DNA from: an uncultured Eubacteriales bacterium
Lineage (GTDB): Bacteria; Bacillota; Clostridia; Oscillospirales; Oscillospiraceae
NCBI GenBank assembly: GCA_900549475.1
Contig: UROF01000018.1
Location: 1-46,915, forward strand
Reading direction: 5' to 3'
Length of the DNA stretch: 46,915 nucleotides
The position numbers and the translations under genes were made by a program. Shown one piece after another: positions 26,468-34,558 of this stretch (positions are counted from its first letter, which is position 1; each line of letters begins with the position of its first letter). A model generated the notes under the pieces. It made no database searches. It saw only the letters and a list, made by a program, of their open reading frames with translations, and was not told the DNA's origin.

Positions 26468-27511
26468 TCACCCCTCCTGTCTCACGCTGAAGCGGTACTC
26501 CGTGGTATAATCATACCGCTTCCCCGGCCGCAGGAGGATATCCCCCCACTCCGGATGGTTGGGACTGTCGGGGAAAAACTGGGTCTCCAGACATACCGCC
26601 TGACGGGCCCCATAGGGCACGCCGGTCTTTGTCTGGTCGTCCGTCTCCAGGAAGTTGGCGGCATAGAGCTGTACGCCTGGTTTTTCTGTCCAGGTTTCCA
26701 TGACGATACCGCTGTGCTCTCCGGTGAGCCTGGCCGCCAGACGCAGCCCCTGGGCAGGATCCAGCACAAAGTTGTGGTCATAGCCGCCGGTATTGCGCAG
26801 CTGCACGCAGTCCGCGCCGATATCCCGGCCCACCGGCTTCTCAATGGTAAAGTCAAAGGGCGTCTGCGCCACATTCTCCGCCATGCACAGGGGGATGCTG
26901 TCCTCCCAAACAGGCGTATAGTGGTGGGCCGCCAGCCACAGCCGGTGCCCCATAGCGTCGCCGCCGCCGTTGAGGTTGAAGTAGCTGTGATTGGTGATAT
27001 TGCAGTAGGTAGTCTTGTCGCTCTCCGCCTCATAGCGCAGGCGCAGAGCATTTTCCGTTAAGGTATAGGTGGCTTTCAGCGTAAGTTCGCCGGGAAAACC
27101 GCCTTCGCCATCGGCTGCGGTATAAGTAAGCGTTACCTGACTGTCCCCGGTGATCTCTGCGGAAAACACCCGGTAGCTGAATCCTTTCACGCCGCCGTGG
27201 AGCTGCTTGGTCCCCTCACTGGGCTCCAGCGCTACCCGCTTCCCATCGATGAGGCAGGATGCACCGGCAATGCGGTTGGCATAGCGGCCTACCAGGGCGC
27301 CGATGTAGCCGCCATTGTGTTCATAGCCAGCCACACTCCGGTAGCCCAGCACCACATCCACCGGCTTTCCATTCTGGTCCGGTACCCGCAGAGCTGCTAC
27401 CGCGGCGCCGAAGGTGATGATCTCTGCCTCCATGTTGCCGCAGGTCAGGATGTACTTGTCCACCGGTTGTCCGCCGCTGGTGGCGCCAAAAGGCACTTTT
27501 TTTACTGCCAT
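26468..27511 (-). CDS. galM: Aldose 1-epimerase (galactose mutarotase)
   Basis: 347 aa from the ATG at 27511, with AGAAGGAGGG upstream. It interconverts alpha and beta anomers of galactose/glucose. Family blocks: GRYANRIAGASC, the His in KQLHGGVKGFSYRVF, the catalytic-His region CNITNHSYFNLNGGGDAMGH, the substrate Asp in GGYDHNFVLD and the catalytic Glu in VCLETQFFPDSPNHPEW. It is a single-gene transcript, divergent from dsdA. The 225 bp between its stop and the SLH gene are AT-richer and hold a weak CCCTTAA/TTAAGGG hairpin but no clear terminator. Confidence 0.93.
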   Translation of the reverse strand: MAVKKVPFGATSGGQPVDKYILTCGNMEAEIITFGAAVAALRVPDQNGKPVDVVLGYRSVAGYEHNGGYIGALVGRYANRIAGASCLIDGKRVALEPSEGTKQLHGGVKGFSYRVFSAEITGDSQVTLTYTAADGEGGFPGELTLKATYTLTENALRLRYEAESDKTTYCNITNHSYFNLNGGGDAMGHRLWLAAHHYTPVWEDSIPLCMAENVAQTPFDFTIEKPVGRDIGADCVQLRNTGGYDHNFVLDPAQGLRLAARLTGEHSGIVMETWTEKPGVQLYAANFLETDDQTKTGVPYGARQAVCLETQFFPDSPNHPEWGDILLRPGKRYDYTTEYRFSVRQEG

Positions 27512-27541
27512 CCTTTTCCCTCCTTCTTTTATATCGAATCC

Positions 27542-27570
27542 AGTATAACCCGCCCTGTCCGGAAAAACAA
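27542..27570 (-). promoter_or_regulatory. galM promoter
   Basis: Minus strand: TTGTTT, 17-bp spacer, TATACT, about 30 bp upstream of the ATG. Confidence 0.65.
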
Positions 27571-27572
27571 GG

Positions 27573-27601
27573 TGGAAATCATCGTTTTCCTGTGCTACAC
27601 T
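27573..27601 (+). promoter_or_regulatory. Possible dsdA promoter
   Basis: TGGAAA, 17-bp spacer, TACACT, about 70 bp before the start of dsdA. Both boxes are imperfect. Confidence 0.4.
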
Positions 27602-27669
27602 AATAATTACCATGCCCGGAAAATACATGCCGGGCCTTCTGATGCAAGAAGAAAGGGAGGAACGACCCT

Positions 27670-28986
27670 ATGATGAGCAAAACACCGGCCCAGTGGCGGC
27701 AGGAGCTGCCTGTGGTGGGCCAGCTGATGGACCTTGCAGAGACCTTCTGGATCAACCCGGGTCTGCGGTCCGGGACCGCCGCTCTGTCAGACTGTCCTCT
27801 TACTGCTGAGGACGTGGCGGATGCAGAGGCGCGGCTGCGCCGTTTTGCGCCCTATCTGGCCGCTGTGTTCCCCGACACCGCCCCCACCGGCGGCATTATT
27901 GAATCCCCGCTGACTCCTATCCCCGCCATGCAGAAACATCTGGGAGACTTCCCGGGGCAGCTGCTCCTCAAGCAGGACAGCCACCTGCCTATTTCCGGAT
28001 CTATCAAAGCACGGGGCGGCATCTATGAGATCCTCCATCTGGCGGAGGATATTGCCGTCAGAGAGGGGATGCTGTCCCTGAGCGATGACTACTCTGTGCT
28101 GGCAAAGCCGGAGTTCCGGGCCCTCTTCGGCAAGTACGCCGTGGCAGTGGGCTCCACCGGAAACCTGGGCCTTTCCATCGGCATCATGAGCGCCCAGCTG
28201 GGCTTCAAAGTCACCGTCCATATGTCCGCCGACGCCCGCCAGTGGAAGAAAGACATGCTCCGCAGCAAGGGCGTCACCGTGGTGGAGTACGCCGACGACT
28301 ACAGCAAGGCAGTGGCGGAAGGCCGCCGTCAGGCGGAGGCGGACCCCATGTGCCACTTTGTGGACGATGAGAACTCCCGCACTCTGTTCCTGGGGTACGC
28401 TGTGGCGGCAGGCCGGGTAGCAGGCCAGCTGAAGGACAAGGGCATCACCGTGGATGGAGACCACCCCCTCTTTGTCTATCTGCCCTGCGGTGTGGGCGGC
28501 GGCCCCGGCGGCGTGGCTTTCGGCCTGAAGCTCCTTTACGGCGATAATGTCCACTGCTTCTTTGCTGAGCCCACCCACGCCCCCTGCATGACGCTGGGCC
28601 TGGTCACCGGCCTCCATGATGAAATCTGCGTCCAGGACTTTGGCATCGACAACCACACCGCCGCCGACGGTCTGGCGGTGGGCCGCCCCTCCCGGTTTGT
28701 GGGGCGGGCGGTAGCTCCCCTGCTCTCCGGCGCATACACCGTTACCGATGAGCGGCTGTATCGGCTCCTCAAGGATATGGCGGACACGGAGAACATCCGC
28801 CTGGAGCCCAGCGCTTTGGCGGGCGTGCCGGGCATGGGCCATCTTTGCAGCGAGGAGGGTGCGGCCTACGTCCGCTCTCATGGTCTCAATATGGCCAATG
28901 CCACCCATATTGCCTGGGCCACCGGCGGCAGCATGGTACCCCCCGACATCTGGCAGGACTACTATAATAAAGGCGCGGCCCTGTAA
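27670..28986 (+). CDS. dsdA: D-serine ammonia-lyase (D-serine dehydratase)
   Basis: 438 aa, nearly the length of the E. coli enzyme. PLP-dependent conversion of D-serine to pyruvate and ammonia, which detoxifies D-serine and gives carbon. The PLP-binding Lys lies in SGSIKARGGIYE (about residue 115); the cofactor phosphate loop is CGVGGGPGG; STGNLGLSIGI is the substrate loop. The N-terminal extension typical of DsdA (LMDLAETFWINPGL) separates it from threonine dehydratases. AGGGAGG lies upstream of adjacent ATGs (27670 and 27673). No dsdC regulator or transporter is next to it. Confidence 0.94.
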   Translation: MMSKTPAQWRQELPVVGQLMDLAETFWINPGLRSGTAALSDCPLTAEDVADAEARLRRFAPYLAAVFPDTAPTGGIIESPLTPIPAMQKHLGDFPGQLLLKQDSHLPISGSIKARGGIYEILHLAEDIAVREGMLSLSDDYSVLAKPEFRALFGKYAVAVGSTGNLGLSIGIMSAQLGFKVTVHMSADARQWKKDMLRSKGVTVVEYADDYSKAVAEGRRQAEADPMCHFVDDENSRTLFLGYAVAAGRVAGQLKDKGITVDGDHPLFVYLPCGVGGGPGGVAFGLKLLYGDNVHCFFAEPTHAPCMTLGLVTGLHDEICVQDFGIDNHTAADGLAVGRPSRFVGRAVAPLLSGAYTVTDERLYRLLKDMADTENIRLEPSALAGVPGMGHLCSEEGAAYVRSHGLNMANATHIAWATGGSMVPPDIWQDYYNKGAAL

Positions 28987-29615
28987 GAGGGCCGCCTCCC
29001 CGGCGGAGGCCTGTCGCTGGGGCTTACCCAGTCCCGGACCCTGGAATGCGTCCCAACGGGGGCTCCACCCCCGCACCCCGGGTTACTTTGCCCTCGGCGA
29101 AAAAGTGACCAAAACGCCGCCGGGGACTCCCCGGACCCCGATTGGCCCAATCGAACACCTGCAAAGGAGAACTGCGCAGCCACTGAATCAGCGAATCCTT
29201 CGGGCATCTGATCTCTGCCGGGTTGCTCGTCCGGCTTCGGCTGTCGCCCTTTTGAAGGGATAGATGCAGCTAAGTTCTATGGCGAACTGCATGCGCCTAT
29301 GGGGAACGCTTCGGTTTTTGCAGGCAAAAAAAGAAATGTCCCTCGACTCGAGTGCCGTCAGGCGAAGTCCGTAACTCCCTGCACCGATTACGAGGAGCCA
29401 GCGGCCTGGCAGTATTTCAGTGGCTGCCCGGTATCAGTCTCGTAGTGACCGATTAGGCAAACAACGGGGGTCTGGCAAGGTGAATTGGCCGAAGGCCAAG
29501 AGAAGGTGGCCTGGGCCAGGTCTCCCCAGCGGTTTTTCCGCCCACTTTTGGGCGTCCAAAAGTGGGCCCGCCGGAGGCAAACAGACTGAAGGGCAGAAAA
29601 ATTTTTAATAAACGG
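28987..29615. other. Gene-free, hairpin-rich intergenic block (about 630 bp)
   Basis: No credible gene on either strand. The first third has GC-rich palindromes (CGCCTCCCCGGCGGAGG, GGGGGCTCCACCCCC) and the motif GTTACTTTGCCCTCGGCGAAAAAGTGAC, a form I have met in intergenic repeats of related gut Clostridia (memory, not a search). The middle has CGATTGGCCCAATCG. The last third has CCACTTTTGG-gcgt-CCAAAAGTGG (29549-29572) and two halves, ACCGATTACGAGG and TCTCGTAGTGACCGATTA, that echo one another. It may be a composite intergenic repeat or a structured RNA. Confidence 0.5.
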
Positions 29616-29652
29616 CAAAAAGACCTTCCGGCAATAAGCCGGAAGGTCTTTT
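29616..29652 (-). terminator. Terminator of the T-box operon
   Basis: AAAAGACCTTCCGGC-ttatt-GCCGGAAGGTCTTTTT on the minus strand, 15 bp past the stop of the ligase fusion. Confidence 0.88.
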
Positions 29653-29666
29653 ATTTAATGTAGCGG

Positions 29667-32171
29667 TTATGCCGTTTCGATGGAAGCCGCCTTCTGGAGG
29701 TTCAGCTTCTTCACCGCGTCCTCCCGCATCTTGTACTTGAGGATCTTACCCGCGGCGTTCATGGGGAAGGCATCCACAAAGTCCACATACCGGGGCACCT
29801 TGTGCTTGGCCATGTGGTCAAGAACGTACTGCTTCATCTCCTGCTCCGTCATGGTCTCGCCCTCCTTGAGGATGACGCAGGCCATGATCTCCTCGCCGTA
29901 CTGCTCGTCGGGCACGCCGATGACCTGTACGTCGCTGACCTTGGGATGGGTGTAGATGAAGTCCTCGATCTCCTTGGGGTAGATGTTCTCGCCGCCACGG
30001 ATGATCATGTCCTTGATACGGCCGGTGATCTTGAAGTTGCCGTTCTCATCCCGGCGGGCCAGGTCACCGGTGTGGAGCCAGCCCTCCTTGTCAATGGCGG
30101 CGGCGGTGGCGCCGGGCATCTTGTAGTAGCCCTTCATGATATTGTAGCCCCGGGCCACGAACTCGCCGTCCACGTTGTCCGGCAGGTCCTCACCGGTCTC
30201 CGGGTCCACGATCTTGCACTCGATCTCCGGCAGAGGCCGTCCCACGGTGTTCACCCGGACCTCCAGGGAATCGTCGGTGGAGGACATGGTACAGCCGGGA
30301 GCCGCCTCGGTCTGGCCGTAGACGATGGTGATCTCGCTCATGTGCATCTTGTTCACCACGTCCTGCATAACGGCAATGGGACAGGGGGAGCCGGCCATGA
30401 TGCCGGTGCGCATGTAGGAGAAGTCGGTCTTGGGGAAGTCCTCATGCTCCAGCATGGCGATGAACATGGTGGGCACGCCGTGGAAGGCGGTGATGCGCTC
30501 GTTGTTGATGCAGGCCAGAGCCGGCTTGGGGGAGAAATAGGGCAAGGGCAGAATGGTGGCGCCGTGGGTCATGGAGGCGGTCATAGCCAGCACCATGCCG
30601 AAGCAGTGGAACATAGGCACCTGGATCATCATGCGGTCGGCGGTGGAGAGGTCCATCCGGTCGCCGATGCACTTGCCGTTGTTGACGATGTTGTGGTGGG
30701 TGAGCATAACGCCCTTGGGGAAGCCGGTGGTGCCGGAGGTATACTGCATGTTGGCCACGTCGTAGGGGCTCACGGCGGCGGCCCGGCGGCGGACCTCCTC
30801 CATGGGAGTACGGGGAGCCAACGCCATAGCCTCCTCCCAGGTCATGCAGCCCTTCTGCCGGTAGCCCACCGTGACAATGTTCCGGAGGAAGGGCAGGCGC
30901 TTGCAGTGGAGGGGCTTGCCCGCCTCGGCAGTCTCCAGCTCAGGGCACAGTTCTTCAATGATCTTGGCATAGGGGCTGTCCCGGTAGCTCTCGATCATCA
31001 CCAGGGTGTGGGTATCGCTCTGGCGCAGGAGGTACTCCGCCTCGTGGATCTTATAGGCGGTATTCACCGTCACCAGCACCGCGCCGATCTTGGTAGTGGC
31101 CCAGAAGGTGAGGTACCACTGGGGCACATTGGTGGCCCACACCGCCACCTTGTCCCCGGCCTTCACTCCCATGGCAATGAGGGCCCGGGCCACCTGGTCC
31201 ACATCGTCCCGGAACTGGGAATAGGTACGGGTATAGTCCAGGGTGGTGTACTTGATGGCGTACTGGTCGGGGAACTCCTCCACCATGGCGTCCAGCACCT
31301 GGGAGAAGGTCTTTTCAATGAGGGTCTCCTTCTTCCAGATAAACTTGCCGGTACCGGCGTTGTTGGAGTAGAGGTGCTTCTTCTGGCGGCGGGGGTTGCC
31401 GAAGCGGCCCATGTACACCGCGTAGTGGGTGAGGATCATCTCCAGATCCTCCAGGCCGGAGATCCATGCCGGCTCCCAGTGGAGGGAGACGAAACCGTCG
31501 TAGTTCACGGAGCGCAGGGCGTTCATTACATCCTGCATGGGGAGCTTGCCCTCTCCCATGAGCTCGTGGGAGATATAGGGAGTGCCCTCCTCCGGCGTAC
31601 CGTCGCTGAGGCGGACATGGCGGACATAGGCTCCCAGGTTGGTGATGGTCTTTTCCGCCGTCTCCCCGGCCATGAACCAGGTGTCGAACACACTCCAGCA
31701 GGCGGCCAGATGGTCGCTGGCAAAGTGGTTGAGCACATCCCGGAGCTTGGTGGTATCAGCAAAGGCCCCGGCGGTCTTGATAAGGATCACCACACCGCTC
31801 TCCTCTGCCGCCGCCACCCAGGGGGCCAGGGCGGCAATGGCGGTATCCGTATCGGTACAGGCGGTGGCTACGGCCACATAGGGTACCAGCAGATCACCGG
31901 CGGAACGGATGGCCTCGGCGATCTCCCCGGCGGCATCCTCCCCGGCAAAGTCGCAGGTGGTGCCGATGCAAGGCACCGTCAGGCCCTGCTCCGCCAGACG
32001 GCGGTGGGCGGCCACTGCCAGCTCCGGATTGATGGGGCTCATCTTCTTTTGCATGATAGGATTCTTTACGCTGTCGATCTCCAGGCCCTGGAGCCGGGTA
32101 TCAACGGCAGCGGCACACAGCTGGGACCAGTCCCGGTCCTTCCAGCCGCGGATGGTATAGGAAAGCTTCAT
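29667..32171 (-). CDS. Fusion of sugar-isomerase-like TIM barrel with acyl-CoA synthetase (AMP-forming)
   Basis: 834 aa in one uninterrupted frame. Residues 1 to about 265 resemble the xylose isomerase-like TIM barrel (AP endonuclease 2 superfamily), with an isomerase-like opening MKLSYTIRGWKDRDWSQL and metal-type acidic residues in FVSLHWEPAW. Residues about 290-834 are an ANL-family ligase: P-loop YTSGTTGFPKGVMLTH (about 476-491), VYGQTEAAPG, HTGDLARRDENG, KDMIIRGGENIYPKEIE, and the adenylation Lys in AAGKILKYKMRE. This half should activate a carboxylic acid to its CoA thioester. The gene starts 6 bp after the LeuA-like gene, both under the T-box leader, so the product works with an amino-acid-responsive pathway. 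The acid and the role of the barrel are unknown. Confidence 0.85.
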   Translation of the reverse strand: MKLSYTIRGWKDRDWSQLCAAAVDTRLQGLEIDSVKNPIMQKKMSPINPELAVAAHRRLAEQGLTVPCIGTTCDFAGEDAAGEIAEAIRSAGDLLVPYVAVATACTDTDTAIAALAPWVAAAEESGVVILIKTAGAFADTTKLRDVLNHFASDHLAACWSVFDTWFMAGETAEKTITNLGAYVRHVRLSDGTPEEGTPYISHELMGEGKLPMQDVMNALRSVNYDGFVSLHWEPAWISGLEDLEMILTHYAVYMGRFGNPRRQKKHLYSNNAGTGKFIWKKETLIEKTFSQVLDAMVEEFPDQYAIKYTTLDYTRTYSQFRDDVDQVARALIAMGVKAGDKVAVWATNVPQWYLTFWATTKIGAVLVTVNTAYKIHEAEYLLRQSDTHTLVMIESYRDSPYAKIIEELCPELETAEAGKPLHCKRLPFLRNIVTVGYRQKGCMTWEEAMALAPRTPMEEVRRRAAAVSPYDVANMQYTSGTTGFPKGVMLTHHNIVNNGKCIGDRMDLSTADRMMIQVPMFHCFGMVLAMTASMTHGATILPLPYFSPKPALACINNERITAFHGVPTMFIAMLEHEDFPKTDFSYMRTGIMAGSPCPIAVMQDVVNKMHMSEITIVYGQTEAAPGCTMSSTDDSLEVRVNTVGRPLPEIECKIVDPETGEDLPDNVDGEFVARGYNIMKGYYKMPGATAAAIDKEGWLHTGDLARRDENGNFKITGRIKDMIIRGGENIYPKEIEDFIYTHPKVSDVQVIGVPDEQYGEEIMACVILKEGETMTEQEMKQYVLDHMAKHKVPRYVDFVDAFPMNAAGKILKYKMREDAVKKLNLQKAASIETA

Positions 32172-32177
32172 GGTCCC

Positions 32178-33584
32178 TTATGCCTCCTCGTAGACGATCT
32201 TGTTCAGGGCGCTGATATAGGCCCGGATGCTGGCGCCGATGACGTCGGTAGAAATTCCGTTGCCGGAGTAGAGCTTGCCGTCGGAACGGAGCTTCACCAG
32301 GGCGGAGCCCATGGCCTCCCGACCCTCGGTAACGGCCTGGATCTGGAAGTCATCCAGCTCGTAGTGGTGGCCGATGATCTGCTCGATGGCCAGGAAGGCA
32401 GCGTCGATGGGACCGTCGCCCATGCACACGCCTGCCAGACGCTTGCCGTCCTTCTCCAGGGTGATGTTAGCCATGGCACCGATGGTGCCGCCGGCGGTGA
32501 CCACATAGTCGGCGATACGGTAGGTGGCGGGCACCTGGAGGGCGGCGGAGGCGATGATGGCCTCCAGCTCCCGGCTGCCCACGAAGTGCTTCTTCTCGGC
32601 GATGCGCTGGAAAGCCTCAAACACCTTGGCATTGTCCTCCTCAGAGAGGTCATAGCCCATGGCGCGGATCACCTTCACCATCTGGTCGATGTCATCTCCG
32701 GCTGTGAGGCACAGAGAGGCGTCGCCCTCCACTACGCCGCTGTCAAAGGGAGAACCGCTGCTCTTCTCTGTCTGGAGCAGCCACTGCAGCTGTCCGGCAG
32801 CCCGGCCCAGCTCTGTGGTACGCAGGCCGCAGCGCAGGCCCTTGGCATCCCCCTTCACCTCCATGTAGGCGGCAAAGTCCTGGGTCATAGGCACGCCCAT
32901 GGGGCTGGTGGCGGTCTTGACGGTCACGGCCCCGGCATCGATAGCGGCAGCGGCACAGGCCACGGCCATGTGCATGCCGTCGCTGAGCTCCACGCCCAGC
33001 TCCACCTTCTCCAGGGCGGGCACATTTTCCACGGCGGAGCGGACAAAGGCCTCGCACTCAAAGGGGGTCATGACTCCGGCGGAGTCGCACAGGGTAATGG
33101 CGGCGGCGCCGCTCTCGGCGGCAGCGGCGAGGACCTGGTAGAGGAAGGCGGTCTCGGCGCGGGTGGCGTCCACCACAGAGACCTCCACCTGCTCGGTGAA
33201 GTACCGGGCCTTGGCCACCAGAGCCTTTACCATCTCCAGCATGGCAGGGGCCTTCTTGTGGCACTGGTACTCCATCTGTACCGGGGACACCGGCACCATG
33301 ATGTGCAGCCGGGGACGGCGGGCGCCCTTTACGCTCTCCCAGGCGGCCTCCACGCTCTCCTCCGTGAGGCCGGTGGCGGCAGACAGGATGGAGGAAGTCA
33401 CCACGGAGGCAATGGTCTTGTTGCTCAGCACATCCGCCTTCTCATCCCGGATAGCGGGCAGCTCGATAACGTCCAGGCGCAGGCGGTCCAGGGTACGGGC
33501 GATCTCCACCCGTTCCTTAAAGCTCAGGGACCGTGTGCGGACACATTCCCGCAGGGTAATATCGGAAATCTTGACATTTTTCAT
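32178..33584 (-). CDS. LeuA-like (2-isopropylmalate/homocitrate synthase family) protein with altered metal site
   Basis: 468 aa from the ATG at 33584 (AAGGAG upstream). The N-terminal TIM barrel opens DITLRECVRTR (Asp8, Arg12), like the DTTLRDG of Claisen-type synthases. At residues about 197-202, where the family has the metal-binding HxHND, the sequence reads GVELSD, so both histidines are missing. The C-terminal region (about 340-465) keeps the LeuA dimer/allosteric domain (ADYVVTAGGTIGAMANITLE, DDFQIQAVTEG). A normal isopropylmalate synthase reaction is therefore doubtful. The T-box leader suggests a link to an amino acid. It is followed at 6 bp by the TIM/acyl-CoA ligase fusion. Confidence 0.8.
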   Translation of the reverse strand: MKNVKISDITLRECVRTRSLSFKERVEIARTLDRLRLDVIELPAIRDEKADVLSNKTIASVVTSSILSAATGLTEESVEAAWESVKGARRPRLHIMVPVSPVQMEYQCHKKAPAMLEMVKALVAKARYFTEQVEVSVVDATRAETAFLYQVLAAAAESGAAAITLCDSAGVMTPFECEAFVRSAVENVPALEKVELGVELSDGMHMAVACAAAAIDAGAVTVKTATSPMGVPMTQDFAAYMEVKGDAKGLRCGLRTTELGRAAGQLQWLLQTEKSSGSPFDSGVVEGDASLCLTAGDDIDQMVKVIRAMGYDLSEEDNAKVFEAFQRIAEKKHFVGSRELEAIIASAALQVPATYRIADYVVTAGGTIGAMANITLEKDGKRLAGVCMGDGPIDAAFLAIEQIIGHHYELDDFQIQAVTEGREAMGSALVKLRSDGKLYSGNGISTDVIGASIRAYISALNKIVYEEA

Positions 33585-33636
33585 GGTGAAACAACTCCTT
33601 TTCTCATGTGGCCGCCTGACAGCCTCAGCGGCGAAT

Positions 33637-33925
33637 AAAAAAACGTCCCGGGAGCAGAAATTCTGCTCCCGGGACGATAAATACAAACATTTACCGCGGT
33701 ACCACCCGGCTTCACGCTTTGTGCGTACGCTCTCTCAGGCTCCAACAAGCCCGTGCCATGGTAACGGCGGCATCCCCGTGACGCCCTACTCGATCGCTCT
33801 TTGGGGCCCCCTGCTCCGGCGCCAGCCGCCCTGCCGCCACTTCCCGGCTCGCACCACCCGCCGGTTCTCTGAAAGCTGGCTCTGCAGGACATAACGCCAT
33901 CCACGCATTTGCTTGTTTACTTGCC
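33637..33925 (-). promoter_or_regulatory. T-box leader (tRNA-sensing riboswitch)
   Basis: The antiterminator T-box GGGTGGTACCGCGG is on the minus strand around 33694-33707. Upstream are stem I features (AGAGAACCGGCGGGTGGTGCG, with CCTGC/GCAGG and GCCAGC/GCTGGC pairs), then GAGTAGGGCGTCACGGGG typical of the linker stems. Downstream is a terminator CGTCCCGGGAGCAG / CTGCTCCCGGGACG (33644-33676) with seven T. Uncharged tRNA would stabilise the antiterminator and turn on the LeuA-like and ligase genes. The specifier codon should lie in the internal loop GCCGGA between the two stem pairs, but I could not fix its register, so the amino acid is not assigned. Confidence 0.92.
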
Positions 33926-33929
33926 TGTA

Positions 33930-33959
33930 ATGATAACACACAAAAAAAGAATCTGTCAA
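33930..33959 (-). promoter_or_regulatory. Promoter of the T-box operon
   Basis: Minus strand: TTGACA, 18-bp spacer, TATCAT, just upstream of the leader. Confidence 0.75.
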
Positions 33960-34035
33960 TATGGATATTTCGCCCCATATTTCTTTGTATATCCGCCTTA
34001 CTTTTAGTTATAATGTCATAAATTTTAACAGCATC

Positions 34036-34063
34036 TTGACAACAGCAAATAATATGGTATTCT
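34036..34063 (+). promoter_or_regulatory. Promoter of perR-rubrerythrin
   Basis: TTGACA, 16-bp spacer, TATTCT, 40 bp before the start of the regulator gene. Confidence 0.7.
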
Positions 34064-34068
34064 CTTTT

Positions 34069-34083
34069 TAAGAATGATTCCTA
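34069..34083. promoter_or_regulatory. PerR/Fur box
   Basis: 7-1-7 inverted repeat TAAGAAT-G-ATTCCTA with one mismatch, placed between the -10 box and the ribosome site; fits autorepression by the Fur-family regulator. Confidence 0.65.
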
Positions 34084-34102
34084 ATTTCCAGGAGGAGACA
34101 AG

Positions 34103-34522
34103 ATGACCAGACAGCGGGCCCTTATCGCAAGGATCCTACGGACCGCCGGCCGGCATCTCACTGCGGAGGAGATCTTTCAACTGGCCCGTCAGTCCATGCC
34201 CTCCATCGCCGTGGGCACCGTCTACCGGAACCTGCGGCTCATGTCGGAGGACGGAGAACTGCGGCGGATCGAAGCCGCCGGCGGACCTGTCCGCTACGAC
34301 GCCAACCTCTCCCCCCACGGCCATCTGGTCTGCCGGATCTGCGGCAGGCTGGACGATGTGGCTGTCCCCTGCCTCTCCTCTTACCTCAGCCGCTGCACCG
34401 GAGAGGCCTCCCCCTACTATGACCTGAGCGTGGACTGGACCTGTCCCGCCTGCCGGGCCCGGCCCGGAGGGGACGCGGAATCTCTTTCTGTTGACCCGCT
34501 GCATAAAAGCAGCCAACCATAA
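34103..34522 (+). CDS. perR: Fur-family regulator, PerR type
   Basis: 139 aa. N-terminal winged helix with the family blocks LTAEEIFQLAR and SIAVGTVYRNLRLMSEDGELRRI; dimerisation domain with the regulatory-metal region DANLSPHGHLVC and the structural zinc cysteines CRIC and CPAC. PerR proteins use Fe/Mn to sense peroxide and repress oxidative-stress genes. Pairing with rubrerythrin downstream (37 bp) and a Fur-type palindrome in the promoter support PerR rather than Fur or Zur. AGGAGGA precedes the ATG. The short C-terminal tail after the CxxC is unusually Ser/Pro-rich. Confidence 0.85.
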   Translation: MTRQRALIARILRTAGRHLTAEEIFQLARQSMPSIAVGTVYRNLRLMSEDGELRRIEAAGGPVRYDANLSPHGHLVCRICGRLDDVAVPCLSSYLSRCTGEASPYYDLSVDWTCPACRARPGGDAESLSVDPLHKSSQP

Positions 34523-34558
34523 ACTGTGAAATACATGATGAAAACGGAGGAATTTCTT

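Noticed and set aside
29802..33638. Very long open frames antisense to real genes (also 18309-21773 and 2517-5153)
   Set aside because: They arise from GC-rich codon bias opposite well-supported genes; their translations are His/Gly/Val-rich and lack recognisable domains or ribosome sites.
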